From NCBI GenBank assembly GCA_946632055.1, contig CAMPAR010000005.1:1-64000 (forward strand): a stretch of 64,000 nt of DNA, in the 5' to 3' direction. Origin of the DNA: an uncultured Lachnospiraceae bacterium. GTDB lineage: Bacteria > Bacillota > Clostridia > Lachnospirales > Lachnospiraceae. The translations under genes and the position numbers were made by a program. The stretch's first letter is position 1, and the number at the start of each line of letters is the position of its first letter. The notes beneath the pieces are model-generated. The model saw only the letters and a program-made list of their open reading frames with translations. It was not told where the DNA came from and did not search any database. Positions 51,648 through 60,489 of the stretch are shown in pieces.

Positions 51648-52742
51648 TTATCCGAAATAGTCCTTGATTTCCTGCATCCGCGCGCTCTGTTCGACGCCGA
51701 AGGGGCATCTGAAGTCGCAGTGTCCGCAGCCGATGCAGTCCGACGCGTTCACCGAAAGCGTCCGGTAATGCTCCGCCGCCAGCCGGTCGCCGGCCTTCGC
51801 AAGATCATAATACTTGTTCACGAGTCCGATGTCAATTCCCATCGGGCAGGGAGCGCAGTGGTTGCAGTACACGCAGCGCCCCGAAGCTTCCGGCGGTGCG
51901 AAGGTGCCGATCACGGAATAATCAAGCGCTTCGTCCGTCTGGTCATAATACTTCAGGAGCTCCGAGACTTCCTCGGCGTTTTTCACGCCCGGAAGCAGCG
52001 TCAGGACGCCTGGCTTATCGAGCGCGTATTTCATGCACTGGTAGAGCGTCAGCGCGTGACGGAAAGGAGACTGCGCGTCCGAAAGGAGCTGACCGCCCGC
52101 GAAGGGCTTCATCACGGAGATCCCGACGCCGTCCTTTTCGCAGCGCCGGTACAGCTCTTCCCGCTCCGAAACGCCGCCGTGCGCGTATTCGCCGGTTCCG
52201 TAGTCATACCCCGGATTGATGGAGAACATCAGCATGTCCACGGGAACTTCATCGAGAATCGCGTGGATCACCGAAGGCGTGTGCGAGGAAAGCCCGATAT
52301 GCTTTACGACGCCCTCCTCCTGAAGCTTCCGGATGTACTCGTAGATTCCGCCCTTTTTATAGGTTTCCCAGTCGCTCATTTCATCCTGGCAGTGGATAAA
52401 CCCGTAGTCGATATAGTCGGTGTCCAGGGTTTTCAGCTGCCAGTCGACCGACCGTTTGATTTTCTCCGGGTCGAGCGACCAGGCGTAGGTTCCGTTGTTG
52501 GTATAATCAGCGCCGAAGTGGATCTGATACAGGACCTTGTCCCGGACGTCCGAAAGCCCCTCCTTCCAGATCGGGAAGCTCTTCCCGTCTCCGGCCGCAA
52601 GATCATAATAATTGATGCCGCCCTCGTAGGCCCGGCGGAGCGCCTTCACGCCCTCTTCCATGCCGGACTCGAAAAGATACGCGGAACCGAAGCCGATTTC
52701 GCTGATTTTGTCATGGGTTTTTCTGTTTTCTCTGTACTTCAT
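51648..52742 (-). CDS. Aldo/keto reductase with C-terminal 4Fe-4S domain
   Basis: 364 aa with the ATG at 52742 (site AAAGGAA). The barrel has DLAAGDGKSF in place of the usual catalytic Asp/Tyr block, and FIHCQDE and GLSSHTPSVIH follow. Two clusters of cysteines close the protein: CVYCNHCAPCPMG and CIGCGHCDFRCPFGV, typical of the ferredoxin-like tail of clostridial AKRs. It probably reduces an aldehyde or ketone with electron input from ferredoxin or NADPH. It follows tadA after 23 bases. Confidence 0.88.
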   Translation of the reverse strand: MKYRENRKTHDKISEIGFGSAYLFESGMEEGVKALRRAYEGGINYYDLAAGDGKSFPIWKEGLSDVRDKVLYQIHFGADYTNNGTYAWSLDPEKIKRSVDWQLKTLDTDYIDYGFIHCQDEMSDWETYKKGGIYEYIRKLQEEGVVKHIGLSSHTPSVIHAILDEVPVDMLMFSINPGYDYGTGEYAHGGVSEREELYRRCEKDGVGISVMKPFAGGQLLSDAQSPFRHALTLYQCMKYALDKPGVLTLLPGVKNAEEVSELLKYYDQTDEALDYSVIGTFAPPEASGRCVYCNHCAPCPMGIDIGLVNKYYDLAKAGDRLAAEHYRTLSVNASDCIGCGHCDFRCPFGVEQSARMQEIKDYFG

Positions 52743-52765
52743 CGATACCGTTCCTTTCTTTTTGC

Positions 52766-53311
52766 TTAAGCTTCTCGTTTTTCTTTTCGCGCCCTTCGGA
52801 TCCCGGCAAAAAACTCGCTCATCATCCGGCTGCACGGTTCCCTGAGGACCCCCTCCGTAATCTCCGCCTGATGGTTGAAGCGCGGCTCCTGAAGGAGGTT
52901 CAGGATGCTTCCCGCCGATCCCGCCTTCGCGTTCATCGCGCCGATGACGACCCGGTCCATCCGCGCCTGCACGATCGCGCCGGCGCACATCGGGCAGGGT
53001 TCGAGCGTCACATAGAGCGTGCAGCCCTCGAGCCGCCAGTCCCCGAGCACTTTCGCGGCCTTTCGGATCGCCGTGATTTCCGCGTGTGCGAGCGGATTTT
53101 TCTCGGTATTCCGGCGGTTATAGCCCCGCGCAATGATCCTCGGTTCAATTTCTTCCCCGTCGTAGGTTCTCGTCTGCACAATCACGCAGCCGATCGGCGT
53201 TTCCCCGAGCGCCAGGGCTTTCTTCGCCTGCCGGATCGCTTCCAGCATGAAGCGCTCGTCCGGGGTGCGGGGCTTCGCGGCGATTTTCGGCTGTTTCTTT
53301 CCTGAAATCAT
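52766..53311 (-). CDS. tadA: tRNA-specific adenosine deaminase
   Basis: 181 aa, slightly longer than usual because of a basic N- and C-terminus. It makes inosine at position 34 of tRNA. LAHAEITAI carries the zinc His and proton-shuttle Glu, and TLEPCPMCAGAI the zinc cysteines. ATGA overlap with rsmA (53308-53311) couples translation. Confidence 0.95.
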   Translation of the reverse strand: MISGKKQPKIAAKPRTPDERFMLEAIRQAKKALALGETPIGCVIVQTRTYDGEEIEPRIIARGYNRRNTEKNPLAHAEITAIRKAAKVLGDWRLEGCTLYVTLEPCPMCAGAIVQARMDRVVIGAMNAKAGSAGSILNLLQEPRFNHQAEITEGVLREPCSRMMSEFFAGIRRARKEKREA

Positions 53312-54180
53312 GCTTCTTCCCGTTCTCTTCCAAGTGCGTCCGAAAGCGCGGCAAACTGCTGCAGGGTCAGGGCTTCTCCTCTCACGGCGGCCGGGAAGCC
53401 GCAGCGCTGAAGGGCCGACTCGATCTCTTCCTTCGTAAAGTCCAGCTCCGACGAATTCCTAAGCCCGTTCGCGAGCGTCTTCCTTCTCTGAGAAAAGCCC
53501 GCGCGGATCAGTTTGAAAAGAAGCTCGGGGTCCCGCACCCGGACGGCCGGCTCGGGACGGACCTTCAGCCGGATCACCGCCGAATCCACATTCGGCCGCG
53601 GCATGAAGCAGTTCATCGGAACATTGGCCGCGAGGTACGGCTCGGCGTAATACTGCACCGCGAGAGACAGCGCGCCGTAGTCCTTCGTGCCGGGGCCGGC
53701 CTGCATGCGGTACGCGACCTCCTTCTGCACCATGACCGTGATCGACTCCACCGGCAGATGCTCCTCGAGAAGCCGCATGATGATCGGCGTCGTCACATAA
53801 TACGGGAGATTCGCCACGACTTTAAGCTTCTTCCCGGGGCAGGCCTTCTCCGCAAGCGCGGCGATATCCAGCTTCAGCACGTCCTGATGGATCACCGTCA
53901 CATTATCGCAGCCCGAGAGCGTATCCTGAAGGATCGGGATCAGCTTTTCGTCAATCTCGACGGCAAACACTTCCCCTGCGGCCTCGGACAGCGCCTGCGT
54001 CATCGTACCGATGCCGGGTCCGATTTCAAGCACGGTATCGTCCTTCGTGAGCTCCGCCGCTTTCAGGATCTTCTGCAGCACATGGTCGTCGATCAGGAAA
54101 TTCTGGCCGTAATGCTTGCTGAAGACAAAGTCATATTTTTTCAGAACCGCAATGGTTTCTTTCGGATCAATTAATGGCAT
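53308..54180 (-). CDS. rsmA: 16S rRNA dimethyladenosine transferase
   Basis: 290 aa, normal length. It dimethylates two adenosines in the 16S rRNA 3' hairpin. SKHYGQNFLIDDHV is the N-terminal signature, LEIGPGIGTMTQAL the SAM loop and VVANLPYYVTTPIIM the catalytic NLPY motif. It overlaps tatD by 14 bases and tadA by 4. The tatD-rsmA order is conserved in Bacillota. Confidence 0.96.
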   Translation of the reverse strand: MPLIDPKETIAVLKKYDFVFSKHYGQNFLIDDHVLQKILKAAELTKDDTVLEIGPGIGTMTQALSEAAGEVFAVEIDEKLIPILQDTLSGCDNVTVIHQDVLKLDIAALAEKACPGKKLKVVANLPYYVTTPIIMRLLEEHLPVESITVMVQKEVAYRMQAGPGTKDYGALSLAVQYYAEPYLAANVPMNCFMPRPNVDSAVIRLKVRPEPAVRVRDPELLFKLIRAGFSQRRKTLANGLRNSSELDFTKEEIESALQRCGFPAAVRGEALTLQQFAALSDALGREREEA

Positions 54181-55003
54181 AAATCCTCCGCGCGTTTTCT
54201 TCCGTCACCGCGATGAGCTCCTCTTCGGAAATGCCCTTGATCGCGGCGATCTCCCGGACGACCAGCGGCAGGAATCCGGAGAAATTCCGCTCGCCGCGGT
54301 GCGGATGCGGCGCCATGTAGGGGCAGTCGGTTTCAAGTACGAGCCGGTCCAGCGGCACGAAGGAAGCGACCTCCTTCGCCACCCGGCCGTTTTTGAAGGT
54401 CACGACGCCGCCGAGCCCGATCATGTAGCCGAGGTCGAGGAACTGCCGGGCCATCTCCTTACTGTAGCCGAAGCAGTGCATGATGCCCGCATTCTCGCCG
54501 GTCCTGTACTCCTTCAGGATGTCATAGCTGTCCTTCGCCGCGTCCCGCGAATGAATCACTACCGGAAGCGCGAGCTCCTCTGAAAGCTCCAGCTGGCGGA
54601 TGAACCACTTCTTCTGCAGCTCGTGCGGCACCTCCTGCCAGTAATAATCGAGGCCGATCTCTCCGATCGCCACGATCTTTTTCTCCGGGATCTTAAGGAC
54701 CTCGACGCCGGCCGCGATATTCTCTTTCGCCTTTCCGATCTCCAGCCGCTCCCGAAGGACCATCTGCCGAAGCTCCTCCAGGTCCTCCTCTGTCATATCC
54801 GCGACGGACTCCGGATGCACGCCGACTGCGGCATACATAAAGCGGTGCTTCCCCGCAAGCTCGACGGAATTCCGGGAGCTTTCCATATCCGACCCGATAT
54901 TGCAGACCGCGCCGACCCCGTACTGCGAAAGCGAGGCCAGCACCTCCTCCCGGTCCTCGTCGAAGCGCCCGTCGTCGTAATGTGCGTGTGTATCAAAAAT
55001 CAT
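54167..55003 (-). CDS. tatD: TatD-family metal-dependent DNase
   Basis: 278 aa with the ATG at 55003; the longer track start is not conserved. FDTHAHYDDGRFDEDR is the first metal block, AIGEIGLDYYWQEVPHELQ the second, VIHSRDA and IMHCFGYS supply His ligands, and LETDCPYMAPHPHRG closes the active site. It acts as a 3'-5' exonuclease or deoxyribonuclease. It is upstream of and overlapping rsmA. Confidence 0.95.
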   Translation of the reverse strand: MIFDTHAHYDDGRFDEDREEVLASLSQYGVGAVCNIGSDMESSRNSVELAGKHRFMYAAVGVHPESVADMTEEDLEELRQMVLRERLEIGKAKENIAAGVEVLKIPEKKIVAIGEIGLDYYWQEVPHELQKKWFIRQLELSEELALPVVIHSRDAAKDSYDILKEYRTGENAGIMHCFGYSKEMARQFLDLGYMIGLGGVVTFKNGRVAKEVASFVPLDRLVLETDCPYMAPHPHRGERNFSGFLPLVVREIAAIKGISEEELIAVTEENARRIYAIN

Positions 55004-55029
55004 AATTGTCCTCTGCGCTGCGTAAAAGC

Positions 55030-55070
55030 GGGACAGAACCGGATTTGACATTCAAATCCTGTCCTGTCCC
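55030..55070. terminator. Hairpin between pgi and tatD
   Basis: GGGACAG...GGATTTGA pairs with TCAAATCC...CTGTCCC around a CAT loop and a 4-nt internal bulge. After pgi on the minus strand it is followed by GCTTTT. Probably the pgi terminator. The GGGACAG arms recall the repeat cluster at 30.3 kb. Confidence 0.6.
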
Positions 55071-55105
55071 GGTCAAGTATCGGAAAATCCCTTCAGGAAT
55101 CTCCT

Positions 55106-56455
55106 TTAAATCCTTGCGAGCAGCTCGGCGCGGAGCTCTTCGTAGCCCGGCTTTCCGAGAAGCGCGAACATGTTCTTCTTGTAGCTTTCCACGCCCGGCT
55201 GGTTGAAGGGGTTGACCCCGAGGATGTAGCCCGATACGCCGCAGGCGAACTCATAGAAATAGAAGAGCTGTCCCAGGGTGTAGGCGGTCTGATCCTTCAC
55301 GTGGATGAGAAGGTTCGGAACCTCGCCGTCGGTATGCGCGAGAAGCGTTCCCTTCATCGCCGCCTGGTTGACGAAGTCCATATCCTTTCCGGCCAGATAA
55401 TTCAGGCCGTCCAGATCGGCTTCCTCCTTCCCGAGCGTGATCGTCTCCTTGCTTCCTTCGATATCGACCACCGTCTCGAACATCAGGCGCACGCCGTCCT
55501 GGACGTACTGGCCCATGGAATGCAGATCGGTCGTGAAGTCCACGGATGCCGGGAACAGACCCTTTCTGTCCTTTCCTTCGGATTCGCCGAAGAGCTGTTT
55601 CCACCACTCCGCTACATAGTGGAAGCAGGGCTCGTAGTTCGAGGTCAGCTCGACCGTCTTGCCGCTTTCTCTTAAGACGTTCCGGATGACCGCGTACATG
55701 ACGGCGTCATTCTCGTCCGTCGGCGCGTTCAGCGCGTATTCGCGCATGTCGGCAGCGCCCTGCATGAGCGCCCTGATGTCCACGCCGGATGCGGCGATCG
55801 GCAGGAGGCCGACAGCCGTCAGCACCGAGAAGCGTCCGCCGACGTTATCCGGGACGACAAAGCTTTCATAGCCTTCCGCGTCCGCGAGATTCTTCAACGC
55901 GCCCTTCGCGCGGTCGGTCGTGGCGTAAATGCGCTTCGCGGCCTCTTCCTTGCCGTACTTCTTCTCAGCAAGCTCCTTGAATACACGGAACGCGATCGCG
56001 GGCTCCGTGGTCGTGCCGGACTTCGAGATCACGTTGACCGAGAAATCACGGTCGCCGACGATATCCAGAAGGTGCGCGAGATAGGTTCCGCTGATGGAAT
56101 TGCCGGCGTAGTAGATTTCCGGCGCCTTTCTTTCCTCCTTCGGGAGGTTGTTGTAGAAGCTGTGGTTCAGGAATTCATTTGCCGCGCGGGCGCCGAGGTA
56201 CGAGCCCCCGATGCCGATCACGATCAGCACCTCGGAATCCTCACGGATCTTCGCGGCCGCCTTTTCGATGCGCTCAAACTCTTCCTTGTCGTAGTCGACC
56301 GGAAGATTGATCCAGCCGAGGAAATCATTTCCCGCGCCGGTGCCCTGAAGGAGAACTTCCTTCGCTTCCTCCGCGCGCTTTTTCATATCGGCAACCGCTG
56401 CCTCCGGGAGGAAAGCCGCTGCCTTGGAGCAGTCAAAACAGATATTTTTTGCCAT
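55106..56455 (-). CDS. pgi: Glucose-6-phosphate isomerase
   Basis: 449 aa, the compact clostridial form. It interconverts glucose-6-P and fructose-6-[38 protein letters not shown] (the SIS-type phosphate site), [16 protein letters not shown], and [30 protein letters not shown] with the catalytic Glu/His area are all intact. It has its own near-consensus promoter and a hairpin after it. Confidence 0.97.
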   Translation of the reverse strand: MAKNICFDCSKAAAFLPEAAVADMKKRAEEAKEVLLQGTGAGNDFLGWINLPVDYDKEEFERIEKAAAKIREDSEVLIVIGIGGSYLGARAANEFLNHSFYNNLPKEERKAPEIYYAGNSISGTYLAHLLDIVGDRDFSVNVISKSGTTTEPAIAFRVFKELAEKKYGKEEAAKRIYATTDRAKGALKNLADAEGYESFVVPDNVGGRFSVLTAVGLLPIAASGVDIRALMQGAADMREYALNAPTDENDAVMYAVIRNVLRESGKTVELTSNYEPCFHYVAEWWKQLFGESEGKDRKGLFPASVDFTTDLHSMGQYVQDGVRLMFETVVDIEGSKETITLGKEEADLDGLNYLAGKDMDFVNQAAMKGTLLAHTDGEVPNLLIHVKDQTAYTLGQLFYFYEFACGVSGYILGVNPFNQPGVESYKKNMFALLGKPGYEELRAELLARI

Positions 56456-56521
56456 TTGTTTTTCCCTTCTCTAATCGGATGATCACTGCGTTGTTAAAAA
56501 CCTTTTTACAGTTCATCCCAC

Positions 56522-56550
56522 AGTATACACTGATTTTACGGTCTCTGCAA
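56522..56550 (-). promoter_or_regulatory. Promoter of pgi
   Basis: On the minus strand TTGCAG, a 17-bp spacer and TATACT lie 67 bases before the ATG at 56455. Confidence 0.65.
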
Positions 56551-56566
56551 GAACAATCCGCATTTT

Positions 56567-58714
56567 TTACAGCTGAAGATCGAAGCGGCGGCCTTTCAGC
56601 ATGCACTTCTCTTCATCGATGCACAGAAGATGCACATTGATATCGCCGTGCCCCGTGCGGCGCACATAAACGACCATGTTGCCGTCCTGCGTCTTCCGGT
56701 AATTCTCGGAGAAAGGCGTCAGATCCGACACGCATCCCGAGTCGATCGCGAGAAGCTCGCCGGTGCCCTCCACCTGTACGCGGAAGGTGCGGTCGTCCGT
56801 CGTCCGGTTGCCCTCCTGGTCCTTCAGCTCCACCAGAATCTGGAAAATGTAGCCGATATCGTCGGAGGCGTCCTCGAAGCGGCGGTTCGAGAGCCGGTCC
56901 GCTTCTTTCCACAGCGTCACCTCCGCGCCGACCGCCTCGGTATCGGAGAACGGCGGCTTCACCGCGTCTCCGCCCCAGAGCTTCGCGCGTTCATAATACA
57001 CGTCCTTCGGGAAGGCGTCCGTCGTCAGAAGTCCGGCCTGCGAGCAGTAAACCGGCCAGCCATGCGCTTCGCCGAGGAAATCGATGCCGACCCAGAGGAA
57101 CTGTCCCATACAAAAGTCGTTGTCCGTCACGACCTTCCAGGCTTCTTCCGACTTCCCGTTTTCCGAGCCGAGGATCGGCTTATCCGGGAAGCGCTTGTGG
57201 TCCTCCTCGTAATACTGTTCCTTGTAGTTGTAGCCGATGACGTCCAGAGCGTCCAGGAATCCGAGATGCGAGGAAAGCTCCGGGAAGGCGGAAGCGAGCG
57301 TCACGGGGCGCGTCGTATCCTCTTCCTTCACGATGGAAACGAGCTCCTTCGCAAGTCCCGCGAGCCGCTCCATATTCGGCTTGTCGGGGTTGTAGATCCG
57401 CTCCGCCGCAGGCTTGTTCGCGTCGTTATTGCCGGTCATCGTCTCAAAGCTCGGATGGCAGTAGGGGTCGTTCGGATAGTCGATTTCATTGCCGATCGAC
57501 CACATGACGACCGAAGGATGGTTCCGGTCGCGGCGCACCATCGCCTTTAAGTCTCTTTCGTGCCACTCCGGGAAATCCTCGTAGTAGCCCTGATGCTTCG
57601 GCGGATAAACATTGTGGCCCTGCCACCATTTATTCTTCGGCGCCTCCCACTCGTCAAAGGCTTCATCCATCATCAGGAAGCCCATCGAGTCGCAGAGATC
57701 ATAAAGCTCGGGCATGTGCGGATTGTGACTGCAGCGGATCGCGTTGCAGCCCATGTGCTTCAGGACCTCCAGCCGCCGCTGCCAGACCTCCTGCTTCACC
57801 GCGGCGCCCAAGGGACCGGCGTCGTGATGCAGGCAGACGCCCTTGAATTTCATCGATACATCATTCAGGAAGAAGCCCTTGTCCGGATCGAACACGATCT
57901 TACGGATGCCGACCTTCTCCGCGCCGACTTCCGACCACTCGCCGTCCGCCTCGTACCAGGAGCGCAGCGTATACAGCGTGGGCTCCTCCACGGACCATAG
58001 ATTCGGCTTTTCCACCGCGCCGGAAAGGACCGCCTTTTCGCAGGAGCCGGCCCTGACCTGCACCTCGCCCTCCAGGACGGATGCCGCTTTCTTCGTCACG
58101 CGGTCGATGAGCTCGGTGTGGATCCGCACCTTTTTATCTTCCGGACTGTCGTTTACCACTTCATGGCAGACCCGAAGGTCCGCATGCTCCTGACTGATAT
58201 TCTCCGCAGAAAACACGATGCCGTGAAGCGCGGGATGCACGGGATTCTCCACCAGAATCCGCACCTTCCTGTAAATGCCCGAGCCCGTAAACCAGCGGGA
58301 ATCCGCAAGATCCGGATGACTCACCTTCACCGCGATCAGGTTCTCCTTCTGGCCGAAACGGACCGCGTGGGTAATGTCATAGGAAAACTCGGTATAGCCG
58401 TTCGGGCGCCGTCCGAGATAATAGCTGTTGCACCAGACCTGGCTGTTCTTATACACGCCGTCAAAGACAACTTTTACACGCTGTCCCATGCATTCGTAGG
58501 GCAGTTTGAAGCGCACGCGGTACCAGGAAATTCCGCCGTCGAGATACCCGGTTCCGGAGGAATTATTGCGCGAGAACGGCGCCTCCACCGACCAGTCATG
58601 CGGCACCAGCACCTTCCGCCAGCCGCTGTCGTCAAAGCCCTTATACCAGGCATCGTCGCAGTCCCCTTTATGAAAACGCCAACCCTCTGTCAGCACGAGT
58701 TCCAGTTTGTCCAT
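56567..58714 (-). CDS. Beta-galactosidase-type enzyme, GH2
   Basis: 715 aa, cytoplasmic. The sugar-binding jelly roll is about 1-165 (VPHDWSVEAPFS, FDGVYKNSQVWCN), an immunoglobulin-like domain about 170-275, and the barrel about 280-600. Landmarks are KFKGVCLHHDAG, MGCNAIRCSHNPHMPELYDL and MWSIGNEIDYP with the acid/base Glu (about 408). LGSENGKSEEAW holds the nucleophile Glu (about 513). The C-terminal part is short. GH2 includes beta-galactosidase and beta-glucuronidase; this shape resembles the BgaL/LacZ-like branch. The operator-promoter pair upstream suggests induction by its sugar. Confidence 0.85.
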   Translation of the reverse strand: MDKLELVLTEGWRFHKGDCDDAWYKGFDDSGWRKVLVPHDWSVEAPFSRNNSSGTGYLDGGISWYRVRFKLPYECMGQRVKVVFDGVYKNSQVWCNSYYLGRRPNGYTEFSYDITHAVRFGQKENLIAVKVSHPDLADSRWFTGSGIYRKVRILVENPVHPALHGIVFSAENISQEHADLRVCHEVVNDSPEDKKVRIHTELIDRVTKKAASVLEGEVQVRAGSCEKAVLSGAVEKPNLWSVEEPTLYTLRSWYEADGEWSEVGAEKVGIRKIVFDPDKGFFLNDVSMKFKGVCLHHDAGPLGAAVKQEVWQRRLEVLKHMGCNAIRCSHNPHMPELYDLCDSMGFLMMDEAFDEWEAPKNKWWQGHNVYPPKHQGYYEDFPEWHERDLKAMVRRDRNHPSVVMWSIGNEIDYPNDPYCHPSFETMTGNNDANKPAAERIYNPDKPNMERLAGLAKELVSIVKEEDTTRPVTLASAFPELSSHLGFLDALDVIGYNYKEQYYEEDHKRFPDKPILGSENGKSEEAWKVVTDNDFCMGQFLWVGIDFLGEAHGWPVYCSQAGLLTTDAFPKDVYYERAKLWGGDAVKPPFSDTEAVGAEVTLWKEADRLSNRRFEDASDDIGYIFQILVELKDQEGNRTTDDRTFRVQVEGTGELLAIDSGCVSDLTPFSENYRKTQDGNMVVYVRRTGHGDINVHLLCIDEEKCMLKGRRFDLQL

Positions 58715-58755
58715 CCGTACGTCTCCTTTGTCTTGTAACCCTTTCGAAACCGCCT

Positions 58756-58769
58756 TGAAATCGATTTCA
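58756..58769. promoter_or_regulatory. 14-bp perfect palindrome, operator candidate for the GH2 gene
   Basis: TGAAATCGATTTCA is a perfect palindrome centred on CG, placed just after the -10 of the GH2 promoter, where a LacI-type repressor would block it. The binding protein is not in the window. Confidence 0.55.
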
Positions 58770-58774
58770 CGGTT

Positions 58775-58803
58775 ATCTTACCATGTAAAAGACACGCCGT
58801 CAA
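58775..58803 (-). promoter_or_regulatory. Promoter of the GH2 gene
   Basis: On the minus strand TTGACG, a 17-bp spacer and TAAGAT lie upstream of the palindromic operator and the ATG at 58714. Confidence 0.6.
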
Positions 58804-58824
58804 GAACAAGCTTCGTTTTCCTGC

Positions 58825-58853
58825 TTGCTTTTTTTTAAGATATCAAATATAAT
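58825..58853 (+). promoter_or_regulatory. Promoter of the small P-loop gene
   Basis: TTGCTT, a 17-bp spacer and a perfect TATAAT stand 59 bases before the ATG at 58912. Confidence 0.6.
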
Positions 58854-58911
58854 GAAGATGACAATAGACTGCGGAGGTCCTTAAGATCCCGCGGGTAAGG
58901 AGGACAGTGCC

Positions 58912-59346
58912 ATGATTCAATTAGTTGTTGGAGCCAAGGGCAAAGGAAAAACAAAATATCTTCTCGACAAGGCCAATGCCGCCATCAAGGAAGCGGACGG
59001 TCGCATCGTTTACATCGACAAAAGTCTCAATCACATGTATGAGCTGAATAATAAAATCCGTCTCGTGGATGCTTCCCGTTATCCTTTACGGAGCGGCGAT
59101 GAGTTTATGGGTTTCATTCTCGGAATCGTTTCTTCCAATTATGACATTCAGCAGGTATATCTGGACAGCTTCTTAAAGCTTGCGAAGCTGGAGGAAGTCG
59201 AGGACGACAAGGCCATTATCAAGGACTACGTCACGCAGCTGAACTATGTCAGCGGCATGCATAATGTGGACTTCATCGTCAGCATGAGCAAGGAAATCGA
59301 TGAGCTTGACGAGGACATTCGTGAATTCGCGGTTACGGAATTCTGA
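58912..59346 (+). CDS. Small P-loop ATPase-like protein of unknown role
   Basis: 144 aa. VVGAKGKGKTKYLLDKANA is a Walker A motif at the N-terminus and VDFIVSMSKEIDEL could hold a Walker B-like strand. RIVYIDKSL and YDIQQVYLDSFLKL are further conserved-looking strands. The protein is too short for a full transporter or AAA module. Similar short proteins in Lachnospiraceae carry a PilT-like label without proof. It has its own promoter and a terminator hairpin, so it is expressed alone. The function is not known; it may bind nucleotide. Confidence 0.7.
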   Translation: MIQLVVGAKGKGKTKYLLDKANAAIKEADGRIVYIDKSLNHMYELNNKIRLVDASRYPLRSGDEFMGFILGIVSSNYDIQQVYLDSFLKLAKLEEVEDDKAIIKDYVTQLNYVSGMHNVDFIVSMSKEIDELDEDIREFAVTEF

Positions 59347-59402
59347 GCCTGTACGAGACAGCATGAGAGAAGGGAAGGATCTTCCTTCGGAATTAATCAA
59401 TT

Positions 59403-59430
59403 GGCCCCGGTGACAGTTGTCACCGGGGCC
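59403..59430. terminator. Bidirectional terminator hairpin
   Basis: GGCCCCGGTGAC (59403-59414) pairs perfectly with GTCACCGGGGCC (59419-59430), 4-nt loop, between convergent genes. No strong T-run is seen. Confidence 0.7.
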
Positions 59431-59435
59431 TGCTG

Positions 59436-60476
59436 TTACAGTACTTTCTTCAGAACCGCGGCGATTTCGGCCGCTGCGAGGGCGTGGGATGCTCTCCCGG
59501 GATGGGAGCGCGAACCGAGCCATTCGTCCGGGCAGGGCGTAAGCGAAAGGTAGGAAACGCGCGTGTCGCCGCTCTCCTTTTGGTACGCTTCAAGACCGGA
59601 AAGGATATACGCCTCCATCGGGGTTCCGCACATGCCGTAGGCCCAGAGAAGGTACGCGTCCGGGTTGCAGCGCCGGAGCACGGAGAGGAAGTTTTTCACC
59701 GTCTCTGTGAAGGCTGCCTTCCCTTCCGCGGTGATTTCGGGCGCGTGAAGTCCCGAACCGTCATTGGTGCCGAGGTTGATGACGACGGCGTCCGTCTTCC
59801 AGGAGGAGAAATCGTAATCTTCCTTTGCACCGAGCGCTTCATTGTCCGCGCCGGAAAGAGGCCCCGCGACTTTCCCGTAAACCGGCGGGATCGCACAGTC
59901 CGTCTTTCCATCCCAGCTGATATAGGCGCCCCAGCCGCCCTGCGAAATGTGCCGCACCTCAGCGTTCAGCGCTTTTCCAAGCGCCTCGACGTAATGTCCC
60001 TCCGTGGAGTGGACGAGCGAGCCCCAGTCCATGAGGTGCTTCGCGCCCTGGAGCCCTTCGCCGGAGGTCAGGCTGTCACCGATCACCTCGATGTGATACG
60101 GGTAAGGCTGAACAGGAGAAATCTCCCCGTCGCTCTCCAGTCCGTGAACCAGGAGCTTTGCCTTGTCATCCTGCGAGAGCGCCTGCATTTCCTTTAAAAT
60201 CTTCACATGGCGCTTCTCCTGCGGGTTCAGCCCGCGGTACAGTGTCACTTTCTTCCTGCCCTTTTCAAGCGGCATCCGAAGGACCGAGGCGCCGTCGATT
60301 TCCACACGGATCCACTGCTCGAAGACTTCGTAGTCCGTCTCGAATTCCACGGAAAGCTCCGCGCCGCTCGTGATAAACTCGAGCCCGCTGCCGGTCCAGA
60401 AAAGCGGCAGGGGGTTCTGTTTTTTCGTGCGTCCGAGGATCAGGATGCTCTCATCTGTCGGGTCGTAATGCTTCAT
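59436..60476 (-). CDS. CE2-type acetyl esterase (SGNH)
   Basis: 346 aa, no signal peptide. An N-terminal jelly roll (about 1-120; LGRTKKQNPLPLFWTGSGLEF) is joined to an SGNH domain. EVIGDSLTSGEGLQG gives Ser (about 133), SQGGWGAYIS gives Gly, and NLGTNDGSG gives Asn. RSHPGRASHALAAAEI gives the His region. The two-domain order matches family CE2 acetylxylan esterases. It removes acetyl from xylan-type or other oligosaccharides after uptake. It is last in a MATE-hydratase-esterase operon, 13 bases after the hydratase. Confidence 0.8.
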   Translation of the reverse strand: MKHYDPTDESILILGRTKKQNPLPLFWTGSGLEFITSGAELSVEFETDYEVFEQWIRVEIDGASVLRMPLEKGRKKVTLYRGLNPQEKRHVKILKEMQALSQDDKAKLLVHGLESDGEISPVQPYPYHIEVIGDSLTSGEGLQGAKHLMDWGSLVHSTEGHYVEALGKALNAEVRHISQGGWGAYISWDGKTDCAIPPVYGKVAGPLSGADNEALGAKEDYDFSSWKTDAVVINLGTNDGSGLHAPEITAEGKAAFTETVKNFLSVLRRCNPDAYLLWAYGMCGTPMEAYILSGLEAYQKESGDTRVSYLSLTPCPDEWLGSRSHPGRASHALAAAEIAAVLKKVL

Positions 60477-60489
60477 GGCCTTACTCCTT

